NCBI GenBank assembly: GCA_965651135.1
Contig: CBFGRJ010000001.1
Span: 1-64,000 of the forward strand
Length of the DNA: 64,000 nt
Reading direction: 5' to 3'
Source of the DNA: JAICQQ01 sp965651135
GTDB taxonomy: Bacteria > Myxococcota_A > Polyangia > Polyangiales > Polyangiaceae
Positions 25,333-37,100 of this stretch are shown piece by piece; positions within the stretch are counted from its first letter, which is position 1; each line of letters begins with the position of its first letter. Made by a program: the position numbers and the translations under genes. Under the pieces are notes generated by a model. That model saw only the letters and a program-made list of their open reading frames with translations. It made no database searches and was not told where the DNA came from.

Positions 25333-26136
25333 CTAACGCCCCTTGAACTCGGGTGGGCCGAGCTTGGCGAGAAATTGCTGCAAGCCGTGCCGGCCATCTT
25401 CGCTGTCGAACAAGGCAGAGAACGCCTGGGATTCCAGGGCGCAGGCGCTGCTCAAGGTCGGGTGCACGCCGGTGTTGATGACGCGCTTGGCGCTACCGAC
25501 AGCCAGCGGTCCATTTTTGGCGATGCGCCGAGCGATCGCCTGAGCGCGCTCGACCACCTCTTCTTTGGGGACCACCTCGTTCGCGATTCCCAGCGCTTTT
25601 GCTTCGAGCGCTTTGACGGAGTCTCCAGTAAACACCATCTGGCGCGCTCGGGCTACGCCCACGCGGCGTGCCAAACGCTGCGTACCTCCAAAGCCCGGAA
25701 TCAAACCCAACTTCGTTTCGGGCAAGCCGAATACGGCGTTTTCGGCGGCGATCACGAAGTCTGCGGCGAGGGCGAGCTCGAAGCCGCCGCCCAAGGCGAA
25801 GCCTCGCACCGCGGCAATGATGGGAAACGAGCAGCGTTCCATCGATTCGAACGTTCGAGTCCCCAGCTCGGCGAGGGCTAGGGCGTCACGGCTGCTCATC
25901 CCCGCCATTTGTTCCACGTCCGCTCCGGAAGCGAAGGCTCGCTCCCCGGCCCCCGTAATGACTGCGGCTCGCGGCCGAGACGCCAGGTCCCCATTCAGCT
26001 CGGCCAAGAGGTCGCGAAGCTCCGCGAGCAGCTCGGTCGACAACGCATTGAGCTTGTCGGGCCGGTTCAGAGTAATGGTAGCGACCTCCGCATCGCGGTC
26101 GAGGAGCAAGGTCTGCAAAGAGCGAGGTTCCGTCAT
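25333..26136 (-). CDS. enoyl-CoA hydratase/isomerase (crotonase family)
   Basis: Hydrates trans-2-enoyl-CoA in beta-oxidation or butyrate-type metabolism. The 267-residue product has the crotonase oxyanion-hole segments (AFASGADV and GFALGGGFE) and both catalytic glutamates, E120 and E140 in GLPETKLGLIPGFGG. Length is standard. It lies 27 nt after the 3-hydroxyacyl-CoA dehydrogenase gene, whose enzyme catalyses the next oxidation, making a two-step module. A third gene, for a lipoprotein, is attached without a gap. Confidence 0.93.
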   Translation of the reverse strand: MTEPRSLQTLLLDRDAEVATITLNRPDKLNALSTELLAELRDLLAELNGDLASRPRAAVITGAGERAFASGADVEQMAGMSSRDALALAELGTRTFESMERCSFPIIAAVRGFALGGGFELALAADFVIAAENAVFGLPETKLGLIPGFGGTQRLARRVGVARARQMVFTGDSVKALEAKALGIANEVVPKEEVVERAQAIARRIAKNGPLAVGSAKRVINTGVHPTLSSACALESQAFSALFDSEDGRHGLQQFLAKLGPPEFKGR

Positions 26137-26163
26137 GGGAGCTCTGCCTGGTCGAAGTCGAGT

Positions 26164-27054
26164 TTAGCCGACCGAAGTGGGCGTGGCTTGCCCGCTCTCG
26201 TCGTACACGTAAAATCCGCGCCTCGATTTGCGCCCAAGCCAGCCGGCGGCAACTAGATTCCGCAGGAGCGGGGCAGGGCGATATTTGTCGTCCCCCAGCT
26301 CGCGGTGCAGCACTTCGGCGATGGAGAGCACCGTGTCTAGCCCGATCAGATCAGCCAGCTGCAGCGGGCCGAGCGGATGATTCAGCCCTAGCCGGGCTCC
26401 CTCGTCGATCGCCGAAGCGTCTCCAACGCCCTCTTCCAGCGCGAAGCAGGCTTCGTTCAGAAACGGGATCAGGATGCGATTGACGATGAATCCGGGGCGG
26501 TCCTTGCTGACGATGGTGGTTTTCTGCAGGGCTCGAGCGAAGGCCTGGGCGCGCTCGACGACTTTTGGATCGGTCTGTAGACCCGCGATGATTTCGACCA
26601 GCTTCATCAACGGGACCGGGTTCATGAAATGTAGGCCCACGACGCGCTCGGGCGCGGCGACCACCGACGCGATCTTGGTGATAGAAATGCTGGACGTATT
26701 GGAGGCGAGGAGAGTCTCCGGCGAAACCTGCTGACTCAGTTGCTTGAACAGCTCGAGTTTCAGGTCCAGGTTTTCGCTGGCTGCTTCGATCACCAGCTCG
26801 CCGTCGCGCTGAGCTTCTAGAGTGGTGGCGCGGAGGTTGTTCAGGGTGCGGTCCTTCGCGGCGCCCTCGAGCTGACCCTTGTGCACGAGGCGCTCCAGTC
26901 GGGCCTCGATACCGCGCACGGCCTTCTCGGCGATTTCCAGCGAAATGTCGCTCAACGACACGGTGTAGTCGTGCATCGCCGCGACCTGGGCGATGCCGGC
27001 GCCCATTTGCCCGGCGCCGACGACCGCGACGTGTCGGATCTCGGGGTATGCCAT
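26164..27054 (-). CDS. 3-hydroxyacyl-CoA (3-hydroxybutyryl-CoA) dehydrogenase
   Basis: NAD(P)-dependent oxidoreductase for 3-hydroxyacyl-CoA. From ATG 27054 the 296-residue product has the Rossmann motif GAGQMGAGIA, the catalytic-histidine segment GLHFMNPVPLMKLVE and the C-terminal domain with DRPGFIVNRI and GYD-like end. It is the single-function Hbd/PaaH length rather than a FadB fusion. The start at 27075 given by a longer frame adds seven residues absent in the family. It forms a unit with the enoyl-CoA hydratase. Confidence 0.94.
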   Translation of the reverse strand: MAYPEIRHVAVVGAGQMGAGIAQVAAMHDYTVSLSDISLEIAEKAVRGIEARLERLVHKGQLEGAAKDRTLNNLRATTLEAQRDGELVIEAASENLDLKLELFKQLSQQVSPETLLASNTSSISITKIASVVAAPERVVGLHFMNPVPLMKLVEIIAGLQTDPKVVERAQAFARALQKTTIVSKDRPGFIVNRILIPFLNEACFALEEGVGDASAIDEGARLGLNHPLGPLQLADLIGLDTVLSIAEVLHRELGDDKYRPAPLLRNLVAAGWLGRKSRRGFYVYDESGQATPTSVG

Positions 27055-27132
27055 GCGAGACTCGCCTACCCGCACCCGGTGCGATCTGCAAGCGTGGGGA
27101 TTTCGAGCGGTCTGCGCTAGCCTCGGAGGCGA

Positions 27133-27993
27133 ATGGTCGGCAGTCGTCTCGATTCGGCCCTCCGCTTCGCGCTATTGGCCTGGTTCTTCCTGGCTTTGGC
27201 CTGCGCACGGCAGGGGCCCACCCCGCTGCAGCAAGCAACTCTGTTGGCCGACAAGGGCAGGCACGAGGAAGCCGAGGCGCTTCTCCGCGATCATTTGGTC
27301 GAACACCCGGACGCGATCGCTGAGCGCCGCTTGTTGATTCGCGTCGTCGCGCTCAGCGGACGCATGGACCTCGTGGAGCGCGAGGTGGCTCGCTTGGCGC
27401 AACGTCTCAAGCCGAACGATCCGACACCTTGGATCGAGCTGGGCCACGCGTTCGAGCTGAATCACCACTACGAACAGGCGCTCGAGATGTTCGATCGCGC
27501 TGCCGAACACAATCCCGCGGATCCGGCCGGCCCGTTGACAGGCGGTCTGCGCGCCGCGCGCTGGGGTGAGGTGGAGCTGGCAATGCCCCGGTTGGAAGAA
27601 GCGCTGCGACGCGATCCTTCCAACGCGAAAGCCTGGCATGCCTTGGGCCTGGTGCGCGTTCACCTGCGCGATCCGAGCGGTGCGAAAATCGCCTATGAAT
27701 CGGGGTTGCAGGCGAACCCGAAGAGTATCGAAAACCGAATCGGGCTGGCGACCCTTGCCTTCTCGTTGGACCAGCCAGAGCACGCATTGGCCCAGTACGA
27801 CGCCATTCTGGCAGACCGGCCCGATTTTGCAGACGCACACTTGGGCCGATCCTTTGCGCTCATCAAGTTGGGGCGACTGTCGGATGCGCGCGAAGCGCTC
27901 GACACAGGTTACCGTCTCGGTGCAAACCCGGGTGTCGTCGCTCGGCAGCGAGCGCTGCTGGACCGGCTCGAAGCGCGACGCGGACCGTTCTAA
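27133..27993 (+). CDS. TPR lipoprotein
   Basis: The 286-residue protein starts with a signal ending in LALAC (lipidated C24) and then contains about six tetratricopeptide-like hairpins, recognisable by patterns such as PWIELGHAFELNHHYEQALEMF and AWHALGLVRVHLRDPSGAKIAY. It should sit on the periplasmic face of a membrane as a binding scaffold. It is divergent from the dehydrogenase gene and 115 nt upstream of the giant TPR gene, which has no export signal. The two share the repeat class but face different compartments. Confidence 0.88.
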   Translation: MVGSRLDSALRFALLAWFFLALACARQGPTPLQQATLLADKGRHEEAEALLRDHLVEHPDAIAERRLLIRVVALSGRMDLVEREVARLAQRLKPNDPTPWIELGHAFELNHHYEQALEMFDRAAEHNPADPAGPLTGGLRAARWGEVELAMPRLEEALRRDPSNAKAWHALGLVRVHLRDPSGAKIAYESGLQANPKSIENRIGLATLAFSLDQPEHALAQYDAILADRPDFADAHLGRSFALIKLGRLSDAREALDTGYRLGANPGVVARQRALLDRLEARRGPF

Positions 27994-28108
27994 ACCAAAG
28001 CGGATTCAGCGAGTTGCAGGCTTGTAACGCTTCGTGCCAGAGCGTAATCTGGCCCCCCTTCGTCGTGATTTCACATAAAAAAAACGGGGGACTCAATACG
28101 GGTGGAGA

Positions 28109-31100
28109 ATGGATTCTCAGACGGTCCGCACACTTCTAGGCAAACTCCAGGTAGACCCCGATTCCCAGGAAGACTGGGCAGAGCTGCGTCAGCAGGTGAG
28201 CCACCGAGCTGGCGATCTCGGCGAAGACGACTTTTTGCGCTTACTGGATGCTGCCCGCGAGCAACATCAGGCGCGCGGCGAGTGGGATGCGGTTCGCAAG
28301 CTCTTGGAAATTGCCATCGCTCTGGTGGAGGGCACGCCTCGAGAAGCGCCTTTGGTTCGTGAGCACGCCCGCGTCTTGATCGAGGAGCTGCTGGATGACG
28401 ACGGCGCTGCCGCCGACTACGTGCGCTTGCTCGAGATCTCGCCGGACGATGCTGCCATCACGCAGGCATTGGAGGAGACGGAGCGCAAGCGCGAGCGCTA
28501 CAAAGACCTGGTAAAAAGCTACGTTACCGAGGCCGAGGCGGCTCAGGACGACGTCTACAAGAGCTCCATGTTGATGCGGGCCAGCGAGATGGAGCTGCGC
28601 TTCGCCGGCGAAGAGGCCGATATCGATCGGATTATCGACAGGCTCGAGCAAGCGGTTCGCTTGGATCCGAGCAACGTCGGCGCCAGCAAGATGTTGGAGC
28701 GCGTGTATCGACGCAACCAGCGTTGGGACGAAGTCGCGCGCGTCTTGGAACGCGTGGCCGATCGCAGTGAAGACGTGAACAGCAAGGCCGCGGCGGGTAT
28801 TCGCTTGGCGCGCACCTACCTGCACAAGCTGGGTGACAAGGACCGCGCCTCGCGAGCTTACGACCGAGTGCTCAGGGCTCGCCCCGACCATCGAGAAGCC
28901 AAGGAGTTCTTGGCCGGGTTTTACTCTGCCGAAGAACGTTGGGACGATTTGGTTCAGCTCTACGAAAACGATCTGAAGACGAAGGGCGCGGACAGCAAAG
29001 ACACCGTCGGCGACATGTTTCAGATCGCGATGTTGCACTGGCGCAAGCGCGAAAGCCCGAGCGACGCCGAGCCGTGGTTCGAACGGATTCGCAAGATCGA
29101 GCCGGCGCACGAAGGCGTGTTGAACTTTTTTCGCGAATACTCTGCGGCATTGGACGACGACGCCCACTTGATCGACATTCTTAGCGCGGCGCAGAAAGCC
29201 GAGCGAGACAAGCAAAAGAAGACGGCGCTCGGCAAAGAGATCGCGAAGCTGGCCGAAGGTCAGAAGAACGCGCAAAAAGCCATCGAACAGTACAAGAGTA
29301 TTCTGCGACAAGATCCGGATAATCAGGAAGCGCGCGAGGCGCTGAAGCGCCTTTACAAGCAGACGCAGGGCTACAACGCACTGGTCGAGCTGCTGCGCCA
29401 GCAGCTGGAGCGAACGCCTCAGGAGGCTTACGAGGAGCGGGTGGCCATTTTGCGCGAGGTGGCTACCGTCTACCGGCAGTATCTCAAGAGCGATACCGCG
29501 CTGGTCGCCGTGCTCAATCAGATCGTGCAGCTCGATGACAAGCTCGACGAACACGACATTCTGGAAGTGCGTGAGCTCGTCTCGCTCTACGAGAAGCTGG
29601 GGCGCTATCGCGACCTGCTCACCAACCAGCAACGGTTGGCTCAATGGACGCCAGATCTGGACGAGAAAAAGGCCCTCTACCGAGCGGTAGCTCGGCGTTG
29701 GCTCGAGCAGTTTTCGAACGTACAGAATGCCACGGAGGCTTATGCCGAGCTCTTGAAGATCGCGCCCGACGACGTCGAGGCTCGGGAGCGACTCGAGGAG
29801 CTCTACCGAAAGCGTAGGGCATGGCCGGCTCTATACGAGTTGTACGAATCCGAGTTGGAGACAGCAGAAGGCGCAGCCCGGTTGTCGCTGATGAAAGAGA
29901 TGGCGCAGCTGGCTGCGGAACGGCTGAACCGCGGCAGCGACGCCGTACGCTTGTACAAGCAAATCTTGGACGCCGACCCCAGCAGAACGGATGTGCTCGA
30001 TTCTTTGGAAAAGCACGCCGAACGCGCAAGGGACTGGGTCAACCTCGCCGATGCGCTCGAGCGCCGCGTCGAGTTGCTCGAAGACGACAAGCAAGCTCGC
30101 CTCGCAGTACTGCAAAAGCTAGGGTCGGTGTACGCCGATCATCTCTCCGCTCCTGACAAGGCCACTCAGGCTTGGCGTCGGGTGCTCGAGCTGCAGCCGG
30201 GGCATCATCGCGCCCTGCGGGTCTTGCGTGAAGCCTTTCTGCAAGAAGCCGACTACGACGGCCTGGAGGAGTTGTACGGGTCCCAACAAGATTGGGAAGG
30301 CTTGGCCGACGTCTTCAGCACGGCTGCGGATCGCGCGCGTGACGATGCGCAAAAGGTCGAGCTCAGCTACCGAGCCGCGGCGGTTTACGAAACCCGCCTC
30401 AACCAGCCGGACCGAGCCTTTCGCTCGTATGAGCGCATTCTGGCCGTCGACCCCGAGGACGTGAAGGCGGCGCGTGCCCTGATCCCGCTGTACGAGAAAG
30501 ACGAGAAATGGAACCGCCTGCCGGCTCTGTACGAAGTCTTGCTCGACAAGGCGCAGACACCCGATGAGAAGGTGGAGCTCTTGAGCCGTTTGGTTCAGGT
30601 ATCGGGCAGCCGCCTTGCCGACAAGAAGGCTGCAGCTTTGTATGCTCAGCAGGCGTACGCCATTGCTCCCGACAGCGATGCCGCGCTCGAGCTGCTCGAG
30701 CAGACCTGCCGTGCCGCCGGTGCCTGGGACGAGCTCGTGGCGTCGCTGGAGGCGAGGCTCGCCAGCGCAACACTGCCCAGCTCGCCCCCGCCGCCGAAGC
30801 GCAGGCGCCGCAGGAAGCGTGGTGCATCCGAGGCGCCGTCACAGCCGCCGAAGGCGGAAGGCATTACCTCCAGCGAGCGCCGCATGCTTAGCCTGAAGCT
30901 CGCCCGCGTCTACTCCGACGAGCTGGGCAAGGTAGACCAGGCGATCGCGACGCTGAAAAAGCTTCTGGAACAGTCCCCTGCCGACACTGAAGCGGCGCAC
31001 ACGCTCGAGGCGATTCTGCGTCGTGAGCAGCGTCGCGACGACCTGCGCTGGCTCTTGGAGTTGAGGGTCAAGCACGCACCCGACGATCGAGAGCGTCTAG

Positions 31101-34100
31101 CCATTCTAAAAGAATGGGCAACTCTGGAAGAAGAGGTGTTCGAGTCGCCCGAAGCGGCGGTATCGCTGCATCGCCGCGTGCTGGAGATCGACAAGGCAGA
31201 CGTCACGTCTCTCACCACGCTGGCTCGTTTGTTGCTGAAGGCGGGTGACGCCGAAGGAGCCTCCGAGGTCGTGGCCCAGCAGCGCGACGTTTCTGAAGGA
31301 GACGAACGCGCAGAGCGCGAGCTCGAGCTGGCCGACCTCTACCTGACTCGCTTGGACAAGCCAGCAGAGGCGCTGCAGGCATGCGTCAGGGCTTTGCAGA
31401 ACGAAGCGGCCAAGCCCAAGGCCGTGGCGTTGCTCGAGCGTTTGGTCGAGCGTGACGCAACCAAGGTCAAGGCGGCGGAGCTCTTGGCCGAGCTCTACGC
31501 GGCGGGCGGCGATGCCCGTCGCGAGGCCCAGGCGCTGGAGGTCATGATCGCCGACGCCACCGACGATGCGGACCGCCTGGACTTGTACCAGCGCTTAGCC
31601 ACGGTGCTGGAAGGAAAGCTGGGTGCCTACAGCAGCGCGCTCGACGTCATGCTGCAGGCGGTCGTGCGCTACCCCTCCGAGCTCCCGCTGTGGGATCGCG
31701 CCGAGGCCTTGTCTGCTGCTTCGGGGCGCCCGACGGACCTTGCGGAGCGGTATCGCGAGGTCTTGCGCGGCAAGCTCGATCGAGAGATCGAGATCGAGCT
31801 GTCAGAACGAGCTGCCCGACTGCACGAGGATAAGTTGGGCGATCCGATCGGCGCCGCTCCGTATCTCGAAAAGATCCTGGAGCTCGACCCGAGCAACGAG
31901 CCCGCGTTTCAGCACCTGAAGGACATCTTGACGGCAGCGGAACGCTGGGGGGAGCTGGAAGCGCTGTACGACCGCGCTTCCAGGGCGACCGACGACGTGC
32001 AGCGACAGATCGACATGCTGGTCGAAGTCGCATTGATTTGCGAAGAAATCACCGAGGACGCCCCGAAGGCCATCCGCTACTACGAGCGGATCCTCGAAAT
32101 CGACCCGATGCACGACGCTTCCAGCAAGGCGTTGGACCGGCTTTATGTACGTCAGGGCGACAACGAAAAGCTGGCCAAGCTTTTGACCCGCCGCCTGGAA
32201 ACGGCCGTGGGCGACGAGCTGGTCGAGACAAAGCTTCGATTGGCGCGCATCCAGATCGATTTGCACCACCCGGAGAGTGCCATCGACCACGTCGAGGACG
32301 TGCTCCGCGAGCGCCTCAACGACTACCAGGCGCGTGAGCTCGCCGAGCGCATGCTGGAAATCGGCAGCCTGAGGGTACGCGCGGCTCGCATGCTCGAAAG
32401 CGTGTACGAGTCGCGCAACGAGATCCGCGACCTGGTGCGAGTCTTGATGATTCGACTCGAGGGGCTGGACGACGAACAAGAAGAAGATCGAAGTCCCGAA
32501 GAGCAGGCCGAGCTGTTGCGACGCATCGCGACCCTGCGTGACGATCGCCTGCACGACGACCAGGGTGCACTCGACGCGCTGTGCAGATTGGTGCCGCTCG
32601 ATCCGCTCGATGCCGATGCACGCCAGCGTTTGATCGAGGTGGGGCGCCGCGTGGGCGAGCACGAGCGCGTTGCCGTGGTGCTGACCCGAGCCGCAAAGAA
32701 TGCGGACTCGCCTGGGCTAAAAGGCGAAATTTTGCTCAAAGTGGCGGGACTCTACGAAGATCAAATTGGCGACAAACAGCGCGCCGAGCTGACCTATCGC
32801 GAGGTCGTAGAGCTGGACGAGTCGGACGCGGCACTCGTGCTCCCGGCTGCGAGGTCTTTGGAACGCCTGTACGTAGCGTCGGGCGAGCACGAAAAGCTCG
32901 CGGGCATTCTGCGCATTCAGGTGGGTCTCGAGCCCGACGCCGAGGCTCGCGCGCAGCTGTTGGGGCGACTCGGTGAGCTCTGTCAGCACGTTTTGGGTGA
33001 CAACGACGGGGCCATTGCCGCGTGGAAGGCCAGGGTAGAAGAAAACCCGGACGACGATGTGGCGTTGGCAGCGCTGGATGCCTTGTACGTTTCGACGGAG
33101 CGCTATCGAGAACTCGTGTCGGTGCTGGAGCGTCGTCGCGAGATTGCGACCGATGATGCACGGCGCAAGGAGCTTTTGACGCGCGCCGCGGAGACGCAGT
33201 GGAAGCAGCTGTCAGAGATAGCCGAGGCGATCGAGAGCTACCAAACTCTAGTGGCGGAATTCGGGGCTGACGTCGCCGCCTTGAGTGCGCTCGAGCAACT
33301 GTACGTTGCTGCCGACCGATACGAAGAGCTGGCGGACGTGTACGACCGACACTTGGAAATTGCGCCTGACGACAGCGAGCGGTTGAGGCTGTACGCCGCC
33401 CTGGGAGAAGTGAAGCGCAAGCATCTCAATGACTGGGAGGGTGCCCTGGGCGCCTATCGCAAGGCACTCGAGATCGATTCGCAGCACGAACCCAGCCGGC
33501 ACGCCCTCGAAGAAATGCTGGATAGCTCCGACAGCATCACCAGGCGTGAGAGCGCCGCGGTGCTGAGGCCGATCTACGAAGCAGAAACCGATGCACAGCG
33601 CTTGCTGCGCGTGCTCGAGATCGAGGTAGACACGGCCGAGGACCCAGATACGAAACTCAGGGGTCTGGAGCGAGCGCTGAGCGTTGCCGAGGATGCGCTG
33701 GATGACAGAACCCGAGCCTACTCGTACGCCGAACGGGCGGTGCGCGAAGCAGCCGGACACACGGCACTCGGCCCCTACTTGGAGCATCTGGAGCGCCTGG
33801 CGGCTGCCACACAGCGACGGGCGGACCAGGTCAAACTCTTGTGTGAGGTGGTTCCGGACATCTTCGACGGCAATGTGCAGATCGACGTGACGTTGCGTAT
33901 TGCCGATTTGGCTCGGCACCAACTCGCCGACCGCGAGCTGGCCAGGCAGTACTACCAGAAAGCTCTAGAGCTTCGCGTGGACGATCCCAAGGCGCTGGCT
34001 GCCCTGGAATCGCTGTACGAGGAGGCCGGCGACGCCCAGAGCTTGCTCGATATTTTGGAGCGCAGAGCCGACACTGCCGAAACCGACGCAGATCGCAAAC

Positions 34101-37100
34101 AGTTCTTGTTCCGGCGTGGGCGCCTGCTGGCGGAGGTCATCGAAGACCGGCGCAAGGCCATCGAGGTCTATGAAGCCATTTTGGACATGGAGCTCGAACC
34201 TGCCGCCATCGAGGCGCTGGAGAGCCTGTACACCCACGAAGAAATGTGGGTCGAGCTGATCACCTTGTACCAACGACAGCTCGATTCTCGGGTGGGCGAT
34301 GCCGCGCTGCTGCACGTGAAGATTGCGCAAGTCGCAGCGAAGCAAATGAACGATTTGCATCGCGCGTTCGACGAATTCGAGGCAGCCCTGGACATCGAAA
34401 GGCAGCACGAGCCGGCCATCAAGGGGCTGGAGGAGCTGCTGGCTGGGTCCATCGATGTGGAGTTCAGGGCACGTGCCGCTTCGCTGCTCGAACCCGTTTA
34501 TCTAGCTCGTGCGGACTACAAGAGCCTGCTCGAGGCCATCAAGGCGCGTTTGGCGGCCAGCCAGGACCCCATCGAGAAGCGCGAGCTGCTGACTCGGCTT
34601 GCGAAGCTGTACGAGGAGCAGCAGGAGGACTACCTCGCGGCTCTGGACACGACGGCCAAGCTGCTGGACGACGACCTAGCCGACGACGATACGATTCACG
34701 AGCTCGAACGGCTCGCGAAGGTGGCTGGCGCCAGCCAAAAGCTCGCCGAAATCTACTCCTCACGGCTCGCCGATCAGCCGATCGAAGACGATGCCGGACT
34801 AAGGCTTTGCCGTCGCACCGGCGAGTTGTTCAGCGAGCTCGGCGATTCGCGGCGGGCGCTCGAGTTTTACCGGCGCGCGCTCGCGTTCGAGCCCGAGAAT
34901 CGTGAGCTGTTCGACGCGGTGGACGCCATCTTGCGCGACACCGAACAGCATGCCGCGCGTGTGGAGCTGTATCGAGACGCGCTGAATCATCGGTTCGATC
35001 CCGACGATCGGCTGAAAGCGCTCCATGTCATCGCCAGGCTCCAGACGGAAGCGCTGAATCAACCGGACGAGGCCATTGAAACCTACCGGCAGGCACTCGA
35101 GGTGGACGAGACGAACGTCGAGACGTTGGATGCCTTGACCAAGCTCTACCAAAAGCGAAAGCGCTACACGGATCTGGCGGAGCACTACCTCAGGCGTGCG
35201 GAATCCACCCCGGACATCGAGGCGGCGGCTGAGTTTCGGTTGTCGCTTGCCAGGCTCTACAAGAACGAGCTCGAAGAACCGGAGCGTGCGCTCGACCAGC
35301 TCGAAGAAATCGTGCAATCGCTGCCGTCTCACGAAGCGGCCATAGAAGAGCTCGAAGCGATGCGAGCTTCCGAGGAGTTTCGCGAGCGAACGGTGGAGAT
35401 CTTGCGTCCGCTCTACGAATCCCTGGATGACTGGAAGCGACTCATCAAGCTGAACGAAGATCGGTTCAGCTTGGCCGGAGATGTTCATGAACAAGTCGCG
35501 GTTCTGCGAGAAACAGCAGAGCTGTGGGAATCTCGAGGCCGCAATCAGGAGCGCGCCAGGCTCGCCCTGAAAGAAGCGTTCCGGCTCGACCCAGAAGACA
35601 ACGACGTGAGGGCGAGCTACGAGCGCCTGGTCGAGGCCACTTCTGCATGGGACGAGCTTGCCGCTCTGTACGACGAAGTCCTGGCCGAGTCGCCCGACAT
35701 CCTCACGAAGCGGGACGTGCTGTCGACTCTCGCCGAGGTGCACAACAAGCGGAGGGACGATCCGCGACGAGCGCTCGATGCCTACGATCGCCTGCATCGC
35801 GTGGACGAAACGGACCTCACGCCGCTGAACTACATGGAGCGCCTGGCCACATTGCTCAGCGATTGGCCGGTGTTGGTTCGAGTGCTGACGGCGAAGGCGG
35901 AGCTCTCCCTCGACGAAGAAGAGCGAGCTTCGATTTGGCGACGCGTCGGCGAGGCGAAGCGCGACATGCTCGATGACCCGACCGGCGCCATCGAAGCCTA
36001 CGAACGGGCGCTGGAGATCGAGCCAAGCAACGCGTTCACGGTCGATTGCCTCATCGAACTGTACGAGCAGCACGAGAATTCGGAGCGCCTGGTGGAGCTC
36101 TACCAGATGCGGGTGGACCTTTGCGACGAGGATGACGCGGAGTTGAAGTACAACCTGCTTTCGTCTGCCGCGGAGGTATACGAGACGAAGCTCAAAGATC
36201 ACTCGCGCGCCATCGAAGTGCTGACGCAGGCTCTGGATGTTCAGCCGGGAGATGCCAAAGTGCTTTCGGCGCTGAATCGCCTCTACCGAGCCGAGCAGAT
36301 GTGGCCCGAGTTGCTCGACAACTTGCGCGCGCAAGCCGAGCTGGCGGAAGGGGCGGAAGAGCGTGCGCTGCTACGGCGCCAGATTGGGGAAATTCTGGCC
36401 ACCAAGTTGGAGCAGTACGAGGAGGCCTTGGAAGCGTACCGATTGGTCTTGGAGGACACGCCCGAGGACGAAACGACCATCGCCAAGGTCCGAGAGATCG
36501 GCGAAGAACACGAAGACTTGCGGCTGACGGTCGCCGAGGTGTTGGTCCCCGTGCTGACCCAAACCAACGCCCACGAACCCTTGGTGGCGGTGCTCGAAAT
36601 GCGCCTCACGGCCGAAATGGATCCCGAACAGCGTGTCGAGACACTGCGCTCGATAGCCCAGGTGCTCGAAGAGAAGCTCGAGCGCGTGTCGGATGCCGAA
36701 GGCGCCCTGCTGCGCGCGCTGTCCGAAAAGCCCGAGGGTCAGGATCTGCACGAAGGCATCGAGCGGCTTGCTGAAGCCTCGAACGGCTGGGGCCGCTACG
36801 CGGATGTGCTCGAAGAGCGAGCACAAGCCACGTTCGATCCCGAAGTGGCCAAAGATCTGTTCGTACGAGCAGGTCACATCGCCGAGCGGCACCTGCATGA
36901 CAATCGGCGTGCAGTCGAAGATTTCACGCGAGCCATCGAACAAACGGGTGATCAACCCGAGCTATTGGTGGCGCTCGACCGGTTGTACAGCAACTTGGGG
37001 GATGCCGAGCGGTTGAGTGAGATCCTCGACCGGCGCGTCGTGGTCGAGGAGCGCGAGGATGAACAAGCGGAGCTCTACTATCGGCTCGGCACGATCCAGA

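Noticed and set aside
27994..28108. Promoter-like TTGTAA-N17-TAATCT in front of the giant TPR gene
   Set aside because: Only 4/6 and 3/6 matches; too weak to list as a feature.
28241..36334. Long minus-strand open frames (467 and 511 residues) inside the giant TPR gene
   Set aside because: They mirror the codon bias of the plus-strand gene, have no recognisable domains and no ribosome sites; they are antisense shadows.
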